Assembly: GCA_963782605.1 (NCBI GenBank)
Contig: CAWAKK010000004.1
Coordinates: 62,001-126,000, forward strand
Source: JBDTSW01 sp963782605
GTDB taxonomy: Bacteria; Actinomycetota; Thermoleophilia; Solirubrobacterales; 70-9
Reading direction: 5' to 3'
Length of the DNA stretch: 64,000 bases
Below the pieces are notes generated by a model. It had not been told where the DNA came from and did not search any database. It saw only the letters and a program-made list of their open reading frames with translations. The translations under genes were made by a program, and so were the position numbers. Below, one piece after another: positions 24,084 to 33,241 of the stretch. Numbering within the stretch: the first letter of the stretch is position 1; each line of letters begins with the position of its first letter.

Positions 24084-25085
24084 GTGGGGGCTTGCAGGAC
24101 CATTTCGTCGCGTCAGGCGCGGGCGGTGCTCGCGTTGGCCGTGCTGGCCGCATGCTGCGTCGCCGCCGTCGCATTCTCGCGATCGGCGACGGCAGCGCCG
24201 GGGCTCGTCGAACGGCCACAGCCGCCGTCAGCCGCTGAGGTGAAGAGCTGGGAGGCTCAGTTCCTGGCCTCAAACGACGGGAAGCCCGCGGCTGGGCTGG
24301 GTCCGGCCCCGAAGGCCTCGAAGGCGGGGGTGCGTCTCTTTCCCCAGAATCGCGTCGTCTCGCTCTACGGCGCCGCTGGGGGCTTCGGCGTGCTCGGCCG
24401 CAGATCGCTGAACGGAGCGGCGACCAAGCTAAGGGACCAGGTGAAGCCATACAGGCGGCACTCCGCGAAACCCGTGATTCCCGCCTTTGACCTTGTCGCT
24501 GTGATCGCGACCCAGTGCGGCGGCCGGCGCGACAAGTGCCGCGTGCGGGTGAGCGACTCGATCATCAGCAGGTACCTGAACAAGGTCCGCAAGCTCGGCG
24601 GGCGCCTCATCCTCGACATCCAGCCAGGTCGCTCCAACGTGCTGAACGAGATCAAGCACCTGCGGCCGTTTATCCGTAAGCCCGACGTCGACGTCGCGAT
24701 CGATGCCGAGTGGAGCGTCGGCAGGCACGAAGAGCCAGGTCAAGATGCGGGATCGATCCAGGCCTCACGCCTGAACAGGGCGATCAAAGCGATCCGCAAG
24801 ATCCAAAAGCAGAACGACCTGTCTCCCAAGCTCCTCATCGTGCACCAGTTCTCTTCCGGCTCGGTCAAGCACCGCTCGCGCGTCAACACGCCATCGAAGG
24901 TCGACGTCACGATCAACTTCGACGGGATCGGAAGCCCGGCCGCGAAGCGTGCGGGGTACGCGAACATTCACTCACCTCGCCTCTTCAACGGCTTCTCGCT
25001 CTTCTACAAGCTCGACTCCAACTTGATGAAGCCAAGCGGCGTTTTGCGGCTTGGCCCCAAGCCGCACTACGTCATGTATCAGTAA
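24084..25085 (+). CDS. Secreted protein, probable TIM-barrel-like domain, unknown function
   Basis: 333 residues with a long positively charged start, a hydrophobic export segment (AVLALAVLAACCVAAVAF) and a mature domain beginning at RVVSLYGAAGGFGVLG. Later conserved-looking elements are KPVIPAFDLVAVIA, GGRLILDIQPG, VDVAIDAEW and LLIVHQF, strand-ending acidic positions as in glycoside-hydrolase-like barrels. No family name is secure. GTG 24084 is preferred because AGGGGG lies five bases upstream. Confidence 0.65.
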   Translation: MGACRTISSRQARAVLALAVLAACCVAAVAFSRSATAAPGLVERPQPPSAAEVKSWEAQFLASNDGKPAAGLGPAPKASKAGVRLFPQNRVVSLYGAAGGFGVLGRRSLNGAATKLRDQVKPYRRHSAKPVIPAFDLVAVIATQCGGRRDKCRVRVSDSIISRYLNKVRKLGGRLILDIQPGRSNVLNEIKHLRPFIRKPDVDVAIDAEWSVGRHEEPGQDAGSIQASRLNRAIKAIRKIQKQNDLSPKLLIVHQFSSGSVKHRSRVNTPSKVDVTINFDGIGSPAAKRAGYANIHSPRLFNGFSLFYKLDSNLMKPSGVLRLGPKPHYVMYQ

Positions 25086-25088
25086 GCC

Positions 25089-25125
25089 GCCGGCGCGCCA
25101 TCCAGCCGAAGCCAAGCGCGCCGGC
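25089..25125 (+). terminator. Terminator-like hairpin
   Basis: GCCGGCGCG and CGCGCCGGC form a 9-bp stem around a 19-base loop just after the stop at 25085. Confidence 0.5.
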
Positions 25126-25217
25126 GAGCCCAGCGCGCTAGCCGACCCGAGGCTCAGCCGTCACTTGCAGGCCCTTCGCGTGAAGGGAAACCCGCCACGG
25201 GGGCGAATCATCCGCCC

Positions 25218-26111
25218 GTGAGCAAGACCGCGACGAAAACCCGTCCCACCGCCGCGCCCCCGTCTCGTAACGGCCGCAGCGCGCGACCGGGCGGGAAGAC
25301 GCTCTCCGCCTACATCACGGAGCGCTTCGACGAGTTCTCGCGCTCCCAGAAGGACGTCGCGCGCTACATCGTCGACCACCTCGACGAGGCAGCCTTCCAG
25401 ACCGCCGAAGAGCTTGCGCGCCGCGCCAACACCTCCTCTTCGACGGTCGTCCGTTTCTCCCAAGCCCTGGGCTTTGAGGGCTATCCCGAGCTCCAGCAGG
25501 CGGCGATCGAGGAATACCGCCATCGTGAGGCGGAGGGCGAGGGAGGCACAGCCCCGCTCTTTGACTTCGACCACTCCGATTTCGAGGCATCGCTTGCCGC
25601 CGACCACGCAAACGTGGAGGAGACGGTCCGCAACCTCACCCGCGAGCAGGTCGAGGCCTGCGTGACCGCGCTCGCCGGCGCCCAGCGAGTGATGATTGTC
25701 GGCATGGATCAGCTCGCCTTCTTCGCGAGCTACCTGCGTCATCTGCTCGCCCTGCTCGACATCCGTGCCGAGGTGATCGCGAGCCCCCGTCAGGACGCCA
25801 TCACGCGCCTCTCGCGCGTCGACGAGGACAGTCTCGTAATCGCCTTCTCGGCCGGTCGCTGCCACCCGATCGTGGTGCGCGCGATGAAGCTCGCCAAGCA
25901 CCGGCGCGCGACGACCATGTCGATCACGGACGCCACACTCTCCGAAATCGGCGAGCACTCCGATCTGACGCTCTACTACTCCTCGAACGGTCCGTCCTTC
26001 ACGCGCTCCAACACGTCGCTGCTCGCCATAGTCCAGGCGCTCACGCACGGCGTCTACGCCCGCGACAAGGGCGCTTATAAGGACCGCATCCGCATTCTGA
26101 AGCTCAAGTAG
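25218..26111 (+). CDS. MurR/RpiR-family transcriptional regulator
   Basis: 297 residues: a disordered basic N-terminus, an RpiR-type HTH (SQKDVARYIVDHLDEAAFQT and SSTVVRFSQALGFEGYPELQ), and a SIS domain from about residue 150 (RVMIVGMDQLAFFASYL, then IAFSAGRCHPIVVRAMK). SIS domains bind phosphosugars, so it probably responds to a sugar phosphate. No sugar genes adjoin; the next gene, pdxS, is on the same strand 91 bases downstream and uses a phosphosugar, which may or may not be relevant. Confidence 0.88.
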   Translation: MSKTATKTRPTAAPPSRNGRSARPGGKTLSAYITERFDEFSRSQKDVARYIVDHLDEAAFQTAEELARRANTSSSTVVRFSQALGFEGYPELQQAAIEEYRHREAEGEGGTAPLFDFDHSDFEASLAADHANVEETVRNLTREQVEACVTALAGAQRVMIVGMDQLAFFASYLRHLLALLDIRAEVIASPRQDAITRLSRVDEDSLVIAFSAGRCHPIVVRAMKLAKHRRATTMSITDATLSEIGEHSDLTLYYSSNGPSFTRSNTSLLAIVQALTHGVYARDKGAYKDRIRILKLK

Positions 26112-26189
26112 CGCTCCATCCCGCCAGGGTGGAGTAGCCGCGCCGATTGTTTCGTAAGCGCCGTGACCGGCGCACGCATTGTGCTGCCC

Positions 26190-26195
26190 TATCCT
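26190..26195 (+). promoter_or_regulatory. -10-like hexamer, leaderless arrangement (pdxS)
   Basis: TATCCT ends 7 bases before pdxS ATG 26203. Confidence 0.55.
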
Positions 26196-26202
26196 CACGG
26201 AC

Positions 26203-27090
26203 ATGAGTGAACGTGCGACTTTCCGGGTCAAGCGAGGCCTGGCTGAGATGCTCAAGGGCGGCGTCATCATGGACGTTGTCACGCCCGAGGAGGCGCGGCT
26301 GGCCGAGGACGCCGGCGCCGTCGCGGTTATGGCCCTCGAGCGTGTGCCCGCCGACATCCGCCGAGATGGCGGCGTTGCGCGGATGAGCAATCCGTCGATG
26401 ATCAAGGAGATCCAGGGGGCCGTGACGATCCCCGTCATGGCGAAGGCACGCATCGGCCACTTCGCCGAGGCACAGGTGCTTCAGTCGCTCGAGGTCGACT
26501 ACATCGACGAGTCCGAGGTCCTGACGCCGGCCGACGAGGCAAACCACATCGACAAGCTCGCCTTCGAGGTCCCGTTCGTCTGCGGCGCAACCGATCTCGG
26601 CGAGGCGCTGCGACGGCTCGCCGAGGGCGCCGCGATGATCCGTTCCAAGGGCGAGGCGGGCACAGGAAACATCGTCGAGGCCGTTCGCCATCTGCGCGGG
26701 ATCGTCGGCGGCATCAGGCGCCTCGAGGCGCTGCCGGCATCCGAGCTCGCGAGCGAAGCGAAGGAGCTGCGCGCTCCGCTGGAGGTGGTCCGCGAGGTCG
26801 CCGAGATGGGCTGGCTGCCAGTTCCCCTGTTCTGTGCCGGCGGGATCGCCACGCCGGCTGACGCCGCGCTCACCATGCAGCTTGGCGCCGAAGGCAACTT
26901 CGTGGGCTCAGGAATCTTCAAGTCCTCCGACCCCGAGCGGCGGGCGCGGGCGATCGTGGAGGCGACGACTCACGCGGATGACCCCGACCGGGTCGCCGCC
27001 GCCTCGATGGAGCTCGGCGAGCCGATGCGCGGCGATGACATCGCGCAACTCGCCGCCGAGGGCGAGCTGCTCCAGCACCGCGGTAGTTGA
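26203..27090 (+). CDS. pdxS: Pyridoxal 5'-phosphate synthase subunit PdxS
   Basis: The (beta/alpha)8 synthase that makes PLP from ribose 5-phosphate, glyceraldehyde 3-phosphate and ammonia delivered by PdxT. 295 residues: GVIMDVVTPEEARLAEDAGA at the N-terminus, VMAKARIGHFAEAQ with a catalytic lysine, ADEANHIDK, and the phosphate loop GTGNIVEAVRH. Length and motifs are standard. Its stop overlaps the pdxT start (TTGA), so the two are translationally coupled. Confidence 0.97.
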   Translation: MSERATFRVKRGLAEMLKGGVIMDVVTPEEARLAEDAGAVAVMALERVPADIRRDGGVARMSNPSMIKEIQGAVTIPVMAKARIGHFAEAQVLQSLEVDYIDESEVLTPADEANHIDKLAFEVPFVCGATDLGEALRRLAEGAAMIRSKGEAGTGNIVEAVRHLRGIVGGIRRLEALPASELASEAKELRAPLEVVREVAEMGWLPVPLFCAGGIATPADAALTMQLGAEGNFVGSGIFKSSDPERRARAIVEATTHADDPDRVAAASMELGEPMRGDDIAQLAAEGELLQHRGS

Positions 27091-27737
27091 CCGCCGGCCC
27101 CTCCGTGCCACCAGGCCCCAGGGGGCCACGCCGCCTGCGGGTGGGCGTGCTCGCGAGCCAGGGCGACTTCGCCGCCCACATAAGAATCCTTCGGTCGCTC
27201 GGCGCCGAGGCCATGGAGGTCCGCACCCCGGGTGAGCTCAGCGACCTGGACGCTCTGGTCATCCCCGGAGGCGAGTCGACGACGATCACGAAGGCGATCG
27301 AGCGCGACGGCCTCGAGCCCTCGATCCGCGCGCACGCCGAGTCCGGCCGCGCCATTCTCGGCACGTGTGCCGGAATGATCGTGTGCGATCGCGAGCACCT
27401 GGGCCTCGTGGACGCGACGGCCCGCCGCAACGCGTTCGGTCGCCAGATCGCGAGCTTCGAAGCCGACCTGGAGATCGAGGGCATCGGCCCCGAGCCCCTG
27501 CGCGCCGTGTTCATTCGCGCTCCTTGGATCGAGTCATACGGCCCCGAGGTCGACGTGCTCGCCGAGCTGGACGGCCATCCGGTGGCCGTGCGCCACGGCT
27601 CGGTCCTCGCCTGTTCCTTTCACCCCGAGCTGACCGACGATTCCCGTCTACACGCGCTATTTATGGCGGTTGCAACTGCGCGTGAGGCGCCTCATCAGGG
27701 GCCGCAGCACGGGGATGCGAAGGAGGAATCGGGATGA
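27087..27737 (+). CDS. pdxT: PLP synthase glutaminase subunit PdxT
   Basis: Class I glutamine amidotransferase that feeds ammonia to PdxS. 216 residues with VLASQGDFAAH, PGGEST at 60-65, nucleophile Cys94 in GTCAGMI, and the His-x-Glu pair in FHPELTDD. The TTG 27087 start overlaps the pdxS stop; an internal start nearer the first strand (residue 17) is possible because the first 15 residues are Pro/Arg-rich. Confidence 0.95.
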   Translation: MTAGPSVPPGPRGPRRLRVGVLASQGDFAAHIRILRSLGAEAMEVRTPGELSDLDALVIPGGESTTITKAIERDGLEPSIRAHAESGRAILGTCAGMIVCDREHLGLVDATARRNAFGRQIASFEADLEIEGIGPEPLRAVFIRAPWIESYGPEVDVLAELDGHPVAVRHGSVLACSFHPELTDDSRLHALFMAVATAREAPHQGPQHGDAKEESG

Positions 27738-28837
27738 GAGACCAACGGCTCACAAACCTTGCCCAGATCCTGGTCAAGTACTCGACCAAGGTCGCCGAGG
27801 GCGAGACATGCGTGATCGAGGGCTCCTCGAGCGCCGAACCGCTGATCGCCGCTGTCTACGACGAGGTCCTCGCCGCGGGGGGGCACCCGGTCGTGGCAAT
27901 GGCCTTCGAGGGCCAGCCCGCCGCCTACTACAAGGGTGCCTCGGAGGCCCAGCTCGACTGGATCTCCCCGCTCTCGGAATGGGCAGCGGAGGAGGCCGAC
28001 TGCCGGATCGCGATCGGGGCCGACACGAATACACGCCAGCTCTCACAGGTCGATCCCTCGCTCCAGCAGAAGCGCCAAGCCGCGACGCGACATCTGATGG
28101 AGGCGACGATGAAACGGGCCGCGGAGGGCGAGCACCGCTGGGTCTACACGCTGTTTCCCACCAACGCCTACGCATCGGATGCGGAGATGAGCCTCGCCGA
28201 GTTCGAGGACTTCTACTTCGGCGCCTGTCTCGCCACCGACGGCGACCCGGTTGGGGCCTGGAAACGCGCCTCCGAGGAGTGCGAGCGGCTGGCTGAGTGG
28301 ATCCAGGGGCACAAGGAGGTCCACGTGACCGCGCCGGGAACCGACATCACGCTGGGGGTCGAGGGCCGCACCTTCATCCCGTGCGCCGGGGAGCACAACA
28401 TGCCCGACGGCGAGTTCTTCACCGGGCCGGTCGAGGACTCGGTCGAGGGCGAAGTCAGCTTTCACCTACCCGCGGTGATCGGCGGCCGGGAGGTAACCGG
28501 CGTGCGCTTCCGCTTCGAGAGCGGCAAGATCGTCGACGCCTCAGCCGAGCGCAACGAGGACTACCTGATCAAGCTGATCGACACCGACGAGGGCGCGCGC
28601 ACGCTCGGCGAGCTCGGGATCGGCACCAACTACGGCATTGACCGCGGAACGCGCGACGTCCTGCTCGACGAGAAGATCGGGGGCACCGTGCACATGGCCG
28701 TAGGCGCGGCCTACCCCGAGTCGGGCGGCACCAACGAATCCGCCGTTCACACCGACCTCGTCTGCGACCTGCGCCAAGGCGGAAAGATCGAGGTCGACGG
28801 CGAGCTCTTTCAGGAGAACGGACAGTTCAAGGTCTAG
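27734..28837 (+). CDS. M29-family aminopeptidase
   Basis: 367 residues of the AmpS/aminopeptidase T family, dinuclear metal enzymes that remove N-terminal residues. Metal-site regions are visible: CAGEHNMPDGEFFTGPVEDS, LGELGIGTN, EKIGGTVHMAVGAAYPE and ESAVHTDLV. The ATG overlaps the pdxT stop (ATGA), so it is the third gene of the pdxST operon; any link to PLP metabolism is unknown. Confidence 0.92.
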   Translation: MRDQRLTNLAQILVKYSTKVAEGETCVIEGSSSAEPLIAAVYDEVLAAGGHPVVAMAFEGQPAAYYKGASEAQLDWISPLSEWAAEEADCRIAIGADTNTRQLSQVDPSLQQKRQAATRHLMEATMKRAAEGEHRWVYTLFPTNAYASDAEMSLAEFEDFYFGACLATDGDPVGAWKRASEECERLAEWIQGHKEVHVTAPGTDITLGVEGRTFIPCAGEHNMPDGEFFTGPVEDSVEGEVSFHLPAVIGGREVTGVRFRFESGKIVDASAERNEDYLIKLIDTDEGARTLGELGIGTNYGIDRGTRDVLLDEKIGGTVHMAVGAAYPESGGTNESAVHTDLVCDLRQGGKIEVDGELFQENGQFKV

Positions 28838-28857
28838 ACAGGGCGCGTTACGGGGTC

Positions 28858-28863
28858 TAGGGT
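28858..28863 (+). promoter_or_regulatory. -10-like hexamer, leaderless arrangement (CSLREA protein)
   Basis: TAGGGT ends 7 bases before GTG 28871 and overlaps the alternative GTG 28862, which argues against that earlier start. Confidence 0.5.
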
Positions 28864-28870
28864 GGGCCGC

Positions 28871-30106
28871 GTGAAGCGGCTGGCAGGGATCGCGCTGCTC
28901 GTCCTGGGATTGACCGGGGGCGCTGTTCCCAGCACGTCCGCCGACACGCTCAGGCCGACTCGCTTCGGCGATCCTGAGCCCGGCAAGTGCAAGCCGAAGG
29001 ACTGCTCGCTTCGGGAGGCGGTGATCGCCGCCACCAAGCGGCCCGGCCGCGACACCATCGCCCTCGAGGTGGGCAAGTACCGGCTCACGATTCCAGAGAG
29101 CCCGTTCGACCCAAACGACAGCTCCGGCGGCGACTTCGACATAAACGGCGATTTGACATTCGCCGGCAAAGGCGCGAAGAAATCACTGATCAGCGCAGAG
29201 GGGAACAGCCGGCTGATGGACGTGCAGGGCACGCTTACCAGCTACAAGTTTCGCGATCTGACGCTGAAGAAGGGCTTCGCGCCGGACGATGGGGCCGCCA
29301 TTCGCGCGACGAATCTGGGTGGGCGCCTTGAGCTTCGCCGCGTGATCGTCTCCAAGAACAAGGCCGCCACGAATGGCGGTGGCATCAGCTTCGCCTCGGG
29401 CGAGCTCAAGATCGTGGAGAGCTCCATCCGAGGAAACGAGGCCGGCTCGTACGGCGGTGGCCTCTTCCTGCCTGCCGGGAGCGGTCTTGGTGCCGCCGAG
29501 GCGACGATTCGCTCCTCGACGCTGTCTGGCAACTCCGCTTCGCTCGGCGGCGGCATCGCCCTCGACGGCTTCGACGTGGGTGGCTTCCCCAACGAGCCGA
29601 CCCTTGACATGGTCAACTCGTCCGTCGCCGCCAACTCAGTGCTCGTGAGCGGAGGCGGCATCAGCGCCATTCAGGGGGCCATCGCCGACATCGACAACTC
29701 CACCATCGCCTTCAACGCCGCGGATATCGACTCGACGGGCGGAGGCTCGGGCGGAGGCACGTTCCAGTCGAGCGGGGCGACGTTTCAGCTCGCCGAGAGC
29801 GTGCTCGCGGCGAACTCAATCGGGTCCACCGGTTCCGATCCGCAGTGCGGCGGCGCGTACCTGGGTTCAGGCAACGCGATCAGCTCTCCGAGTTGCCCGA
29901 GCTACCCGGCGGGACCCAACGTCATCTCCACTGAGCCAATCGTGGAGGAGCTCGACCGAAACGGCGGTCCGACCGCGACGATGGCCCTCGTGCCGGGGAG
30001 CGCTGCGATCGGGTTCGCCACCGGCTGCCCGGAGAGCGATCAGCGCGGCAAGCCTCGGCCCGACACCGGTTGCGACGCCGGTTCCTTCGAGCGCAGGGGG
30101 CCCTGA
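28871..30106 (+). CDS. Secreted CSLREA-domain / parallel beta-helix protein
   Basis: 411 residues: signal peptide (GIALLVLGLTGGAVPSTSA), the CSLREA element (CKPKDCSLREAV), and a right-handed parallel beta-helix with Gly-rich turns (GGGISFASGELKIVESSIRG, GGGIALDG) ending in the 'choice-of-anchor Q' type pattern (SAAIGFATGCPESDQRGKPR). Probably surface-exposed; ligand unknown. No sortase or membrane anchor follows, so retention at the surface is uncertain. Confidence 0.85.
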   Translation: MKRLAGIALLVLGLTGGAVPSTSADTLRPTRFGDPEPGKCKPKDCSLREAVIAATKRPGRDTIALEVGKYRLTIPESPFDPNDSSGGDFDINGDLTFAGKGAKKSLISAEGNSRLMDVQGTLTSYKFRDLTLKKGFAPDDGAAIRATNLGGRLELRRVIVSKNKAATNGGGISFASGELKIVESSIRGNEAGSYGGGLFLPAGSGLGAAEATIRSSTLSGNSASLGGGIALDGFDVGGFPNEPTLDMVNSSVAANSVLVSGGGISAIQGAIADIDNSTIAFNAADIDSTGGGSGGGTFQSSGATFQLAESVLAANSIGSTGSDPQCGGAYLGSGNAISSPSCPSYPAGPNVISTEPIVEELDRNGGPTATMALVPGSAAIGFATGCPESDQRGKPRPDTGCDAGSFERRGP

Positions 30107-30178
30107 GGCCCAGCCGCCACACAGACGCCGTGCTCGCGGCCGGCAGGGCGGCCCGCTCCGGCCTCGGCTCGGCGCTCC

Positions 30179-30184
30179 TAACAT
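30179..30184 (+). promoter_or_regulatory. -10-like hexamer, leaderless arrangement (yebC)
   Basis: TAACAT ends 7 bases before ATG 30192. Confidence 0.55.
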
Positions 30185-30191
30185 TCAGCCC

Positions 30192-30947
30192 ATGTCCGGG
30201 CACTCGAAGTGGGCCTCGATCAAGCACAAGAAGGCCGCGACCGACGCCAAGCGCGGTCAGCTCTTCACGAAGCTCGCGCGCGCGATCGCGGTTGCGGCGC
30301 GTGAGGGTGGGGGAGACCCCGAGGCGAACTACACCCTCGCCGCGGCCATCGAGAAGGCGCGCAGCTACTCGATGCCCAAAGACAACATCCAGCGGGCGAT
30401 CGATCGGGGCACGGGCGCCGGCGGTGCCGCCGAGATCGAGCGCGTCGTCTATGAGGGCTACGGAGCCGGCGGCGTCGCCGTGATGGTCGATGCGCTCACT
30501 GACAACCGCAATCGCACCTCGGCAGAGTTGCGCCACGCCTTCGACAAGGGGGGCGGCAGCATGGGCGAGCCCGGTTCGGTCGCCTGGCAATTCGACCGCA
30601 AGGGCGTGATCGTCGTCGACGCGGACCGCTACTCGGAGGACGATCTCATGCCCGCGATCGATGCCGGTGCCGAGGACGTCGTCGGCGACGGGGATTCGCT
30701 CAAGGTCCTGACCGCGGGCGAGGACTTGGCGGCTGCCCGGGGTGCGCTCACCGATGCGGGCGTCGAGGTCGAGTCGGCCGAGCTCTCGATGGAGCCGAAG
30801 GCGCTGGTCGAGGTGACCGACGAGGCGACGGGCCGGGCGCTGATGCGCCTGATGGACACGCTCGACGACCACGACGACGTCGAGGCGGTTCACGCCAACT
30901 TCGACATGCCGGAACGGCTCATCGAGGAGGCTCAGGCGACCGCCTGA
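30192..30947 (+). CDS. yebC: YebC/PmpR (TACO1) family protein
   Basis: 251 residues starting MSGHSKWASIKHKKAATDAK, the invariant family N-terminus, with three-domain layout and YEGYGAGGVAVMV. Family members act as transcriptional regulators or as translation factors relieving ribosome stalling at proline runs; which applies here is not visible. It precedes ruvCAB, the usual bacterial arrangement. Confidence 0.96.
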   Translation: MSGHSKWASIKHKKAATDAKRGQLFTKLARAIAVAAREGGGDPEANYTLAAAIEKARSYSMPKDNIQRAIDRGTGAGGAAEIERVVYEGYGAGGVAVMVDALTDNRNRTSAELRHAFDKGGGSMGEPGSVAWQFDRKGVIVVDADRYSEDDLMPAIDAGAEDVVGDGDSLKVLTAGEDLAAARGALTDAGVEVESAELSMEPKALVEVTDEATGRALMRLMDTLDDHDDVEAVHANFDMPERLIEEAQATA

Positions 30948-31015
30948 GCCACGCCTCGCTGGTGGCCCTGGCTGCAGGAAAGAGGCATCCGAGGCTCGTT
31001 CCAGAATCCATAGGT

Positions 31016-31513
31016 GTGATCGTCGTCATGGGCATCGATCCGGGCGTGGCCAACACGGGCTTCGGCGTCGTGCGCGTGGCCGGCGGCAATATGTCCGCGA
31101 TCGACGGAGGCGTGATCGAATCGCGCGCCGACCTCCCTGCGTCCAAACGCCTCGGCGAGATCCACAAGGAACTGGCGGAGCTGATCGGCTGGCACGAGCC
31201 CGTCGCGGTCGCCCTCGAGGATCTCTACTTCGGCAAGAACGTGCGCTCGGCGATCGCGGTCGGACAGGCGCGCGGCGTCGCGATGCTGGCGGCCGCACAG
31301 CGCAGCGTTCCCTGCTTCGACTACACCCCGCAGGCGGTGAAGCAGGCGGTCTGCGGCTCGGGGGCCGCCGCCAAGGATCAGGTCCAGCGGATGGTGGGAG
31401 CGCTGCTCGGACTCCCGGCACCACCGAAGTCCGACCACGCCGCGGACGCGCTGGCCGTCGCGATCTGCCACGCCAGCCAGACCCGGGCAGCCGAGGCCGC
31501 CGCCGCATCATGA
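31016..31513 (+). CDS. ruvC: Holliday junction resolvase RuvC
   Basis: Endonuclease that resolves four-way junctions with RuvAB. 165 residues from GTG 31016: VMGIDPGVANTGFG with the first catalytic Asp, ALEDLYFGKN with the Glu, and PKSDHAADALAVAICH with the last acidic pair. The longer frame from 30962 overlaps the yebC spacer and is not conserved; ATG 31028 is an alternative. Stop overlaps the ruvA start. Confidence 0.95.
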   Translation: MIVVMGIDPGVANTGFGVVRVAGGNMSAIDGGVIESRADLPASKRLGEIHKELAELIGWHEPVAVALEDLYFGKNVRSAIAVGQARGVAMLAAAQRSVPCFDYTPQAVKQAVCGSGAAAKDQVQRMVGALLGLPAPPKSDHAADALAVAICHASQTRAAEAAAAS

Positions 31514-32094
31514 TCGCCTCCGTCTCGGGGGAGGTGCTGGTGCGCCGCCCCGACCATGTCGTCATCGACGCCTCGGGTGTCGGCTACCGGCTCGCCGTCT
31601 CCGCCGAGACCCTGAAGGCCGTGCCCGCACGCGGCAAGCCCGCCACCCTTCACACGCACCTGGTCGCTCGCGACGATGCGCTCCAGCTCTACGGGTTCGC
31701 GAGCGAGGAGGAGCGCGATCTCTTCCTCAACCTGATCTCGGTCTCAGGGGTCGGCCCGAAGGTCGCGATCGCGATCCTCTCGGGGGGCACGCCCCGCGAG
31801 CTGTTACGCGCGATCGCCGGCGGCGACACGAAACGCTTTCAGGCCGTTCCGGGGGTGGGCAAGCGAACCGCGGAAAGGGTCATCGTCGAGCTGCGCGACA
31901 AGGTCGCCGGTGAGCTGGAGGAGACCTATGTCGCAAGCACAGGGGATGACGATCCGCGCACGGAGGCGCGCGACGGCCTCATGCACCTCGGCTACACGCT
32001 GAACGAGGCCGACAAGCTCCTCGACGGCGTCGATGGGGAGTCGGCCGAGATCCTGATCTCCTCGGCGCTGCGGAAGGCCGGCCAGAGCGCGTGA
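31510..32094 (+). CDS. ruvA: Holliday junction DNA helicase subunit RuvA
   Basis: 194 residues: OB-fold N-terminus (MIASVSGEVLVRR), two helix-hairpin-helix motifs (LISVSGVGPKVAIAIL and FQAVPGVGKRTAERVI) that grip the junction, and the C-terminal domain III that touches RuvB. ATG overlaps the ruvC stop; ruvB follows four bases after its stop. Confidence 0.96.
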   Translation: MIASVSGEVLVRRPDHVVIDASGVGYRLAVSAETLKAVPARGKPATLHTHLVARDDALQLYGFASEEERDLFLNLISVSGVGPKVAIAILSGGTPRELLRAIAGGDTKRFQAVPGVGKRTAERVIVELRDKVAGELEETYVASTGDDDPRTEARDGLMHLGYTLNEADKLLDGVDGESAEILISSALRKAGQSA

Positions 32095-32098
32095 TGCG

Positions 32099-33181
32099 AT
32101 GAGCATCGACCGCGACCCCAATTTCACTGACGGCCCCGCCGAGGCCGATGCGCCCCTTCCCGACGGTGCGGAGCCGATGGCGGAGATCCGGGTGAGCGGC
32201 GGCGATGAAGAGCTCGACCGCTCGCTTCGGCCTGGAACGCTTGCGGAGTTCGTAAACCAAGAGCAGGTCACCGGACAGCTCGAGGTCTTCGTCGAGGCGG
32301 CCAAGCGCCGCGGCGAGGCGCTCGATCATGTGCTGCTCTCCGGGCCGCCCGGACTGGGCAAGACCTCGCTCGCCCACATCGTCGCGGCCGAGCTCGAGGC
32401 GCCGCTGGTACAGACCGCTGGGCCCGCGCTCGAGCGGAAGGCCGACATCGCGGCGTTCCTCACGGCGCTCGAGCCACGCTCGGTCTTCTTCATCGACGAG
32501 GTCCATCGCCTCAATCCCGCCGTGGAGGAGACCCTCTACCCCGCTATGGAGGACCGCCGTCTGCCCGTCGTGCTCGGCGCGGGCGCGGGGGCCCGGACGG
32601 TCACACTCGACCTGCCGGCCTTCACGCTCGTGGGTGCGACGACGCGGGCCGGGTTGCTCTCGAAGCCCTTGTTCGATCGCTTCGGCGTCTCGCACCGGCT
32701 CGAGCACTACGACCCCGACGACCTGGCGCTGATCGTCCGCCGGTCGGCCGGGATCCTGGGCATCGAGATCGAGCCCGGGGGAGAGGCCGCGATCTCCGAG
32801 CGTTCGCGCGGCACGCCCCGCGTGGCCAACCGGCTTCTCAAGCGCGTCCGCGACTTCGCCGAGGTGCGGGGAGGCGGCGTCATCACGGTCGAGATCGCGG
32901 CGGAAGCACTCGGCCTGCTGGAGGTCGACCCGCTCGGCCTGGACCGTCACGACCGACTCATCCTCGACACCATCGCCGTCAAGTTCTCCGGCGGCCCGGT
33001 GGGCCTCTCCACGCTCGCGGCGGCCGTCGACGAGGAGCCCGACACGATCGAGGACGTCTACGAGCCTTACCTCCTCCAGCAGGGCCTGCTGAAGCGAACC
33101 CCGCGCGGCCGCGTGATCACGATGCGCGGGGCGGAGCACCTGGGGGTGCCGCTCCCAGAGGGCGCCGCAAGCCTGTTTTGA
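32099..33181 (+). CDS. ruvB: Holliday junction branch-migration ATPase RuvB
   Basis: 360 residues of the AAA+ motor: Walker A GPPGLGKTS, Walker B FFIDEVHRL, sensor GATTRAG, arginine-finger region FDRFGVSHRLEHY, and a C-terminal winged helix. The first 35 residues are acidic and less conserved than usual. Last gene of the ruvCAB operon. Confidence 0.97.
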   Translation: MSIDRDPNFTDGPAEADAPLPDGAEPMAEIRVSGGDEELDRSLRPGTLAEFVNQEQVTGQLEVFVEAAKRRGEALDHVLLSGPPGLGKTSLAHIVAAELEAPLVQTAGPALERKADIAAFLTALEPRSVFFIDEVHRLNPAVEETLYPAMEDRRLPVVLGAGAGARTVTLDLPAFTLVGATTRAGLLSKPLFDRFGVSHRLEHYDPDDLALIVRRSAGILGIEIEPGGEAAISERSRGTPRVANRLLKRVRDFAEVRGGGVITVEIAAEALGLLEVDPLGLDRHDRLILDTIAVKFSGGPVGLSTLAAAVDEEPDTIEDVYEPYLLQQGLLKRTPRGRVITMRGAEHLGVPLPEGAASLF

Positions 33182-33229
33182 GCCTGAGACGGACGTCCGG
33201 GGCCCTGAGACAGCCTTAAGCATGCTCGC

Positions 33230-33235
33230 TAGGCT
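33230..33235 (+). promoter_or_regulatory. -10-like hexamer, leaderless arrangement (zinc-ribbon/PAS gene)
   Basis: TAGGCT ends 6 bases before GTG 33242. Confidence 0.5.
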
Positions 33236-33241
33236 TGGGAG

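Noticed and set aside
28862..28870. GTG 28862 as the start of the CSLREA protein
   Set aside because: It overlaps the TAGGGT promoter hexamer; GTG 28871 is at the usual leaderless distance.
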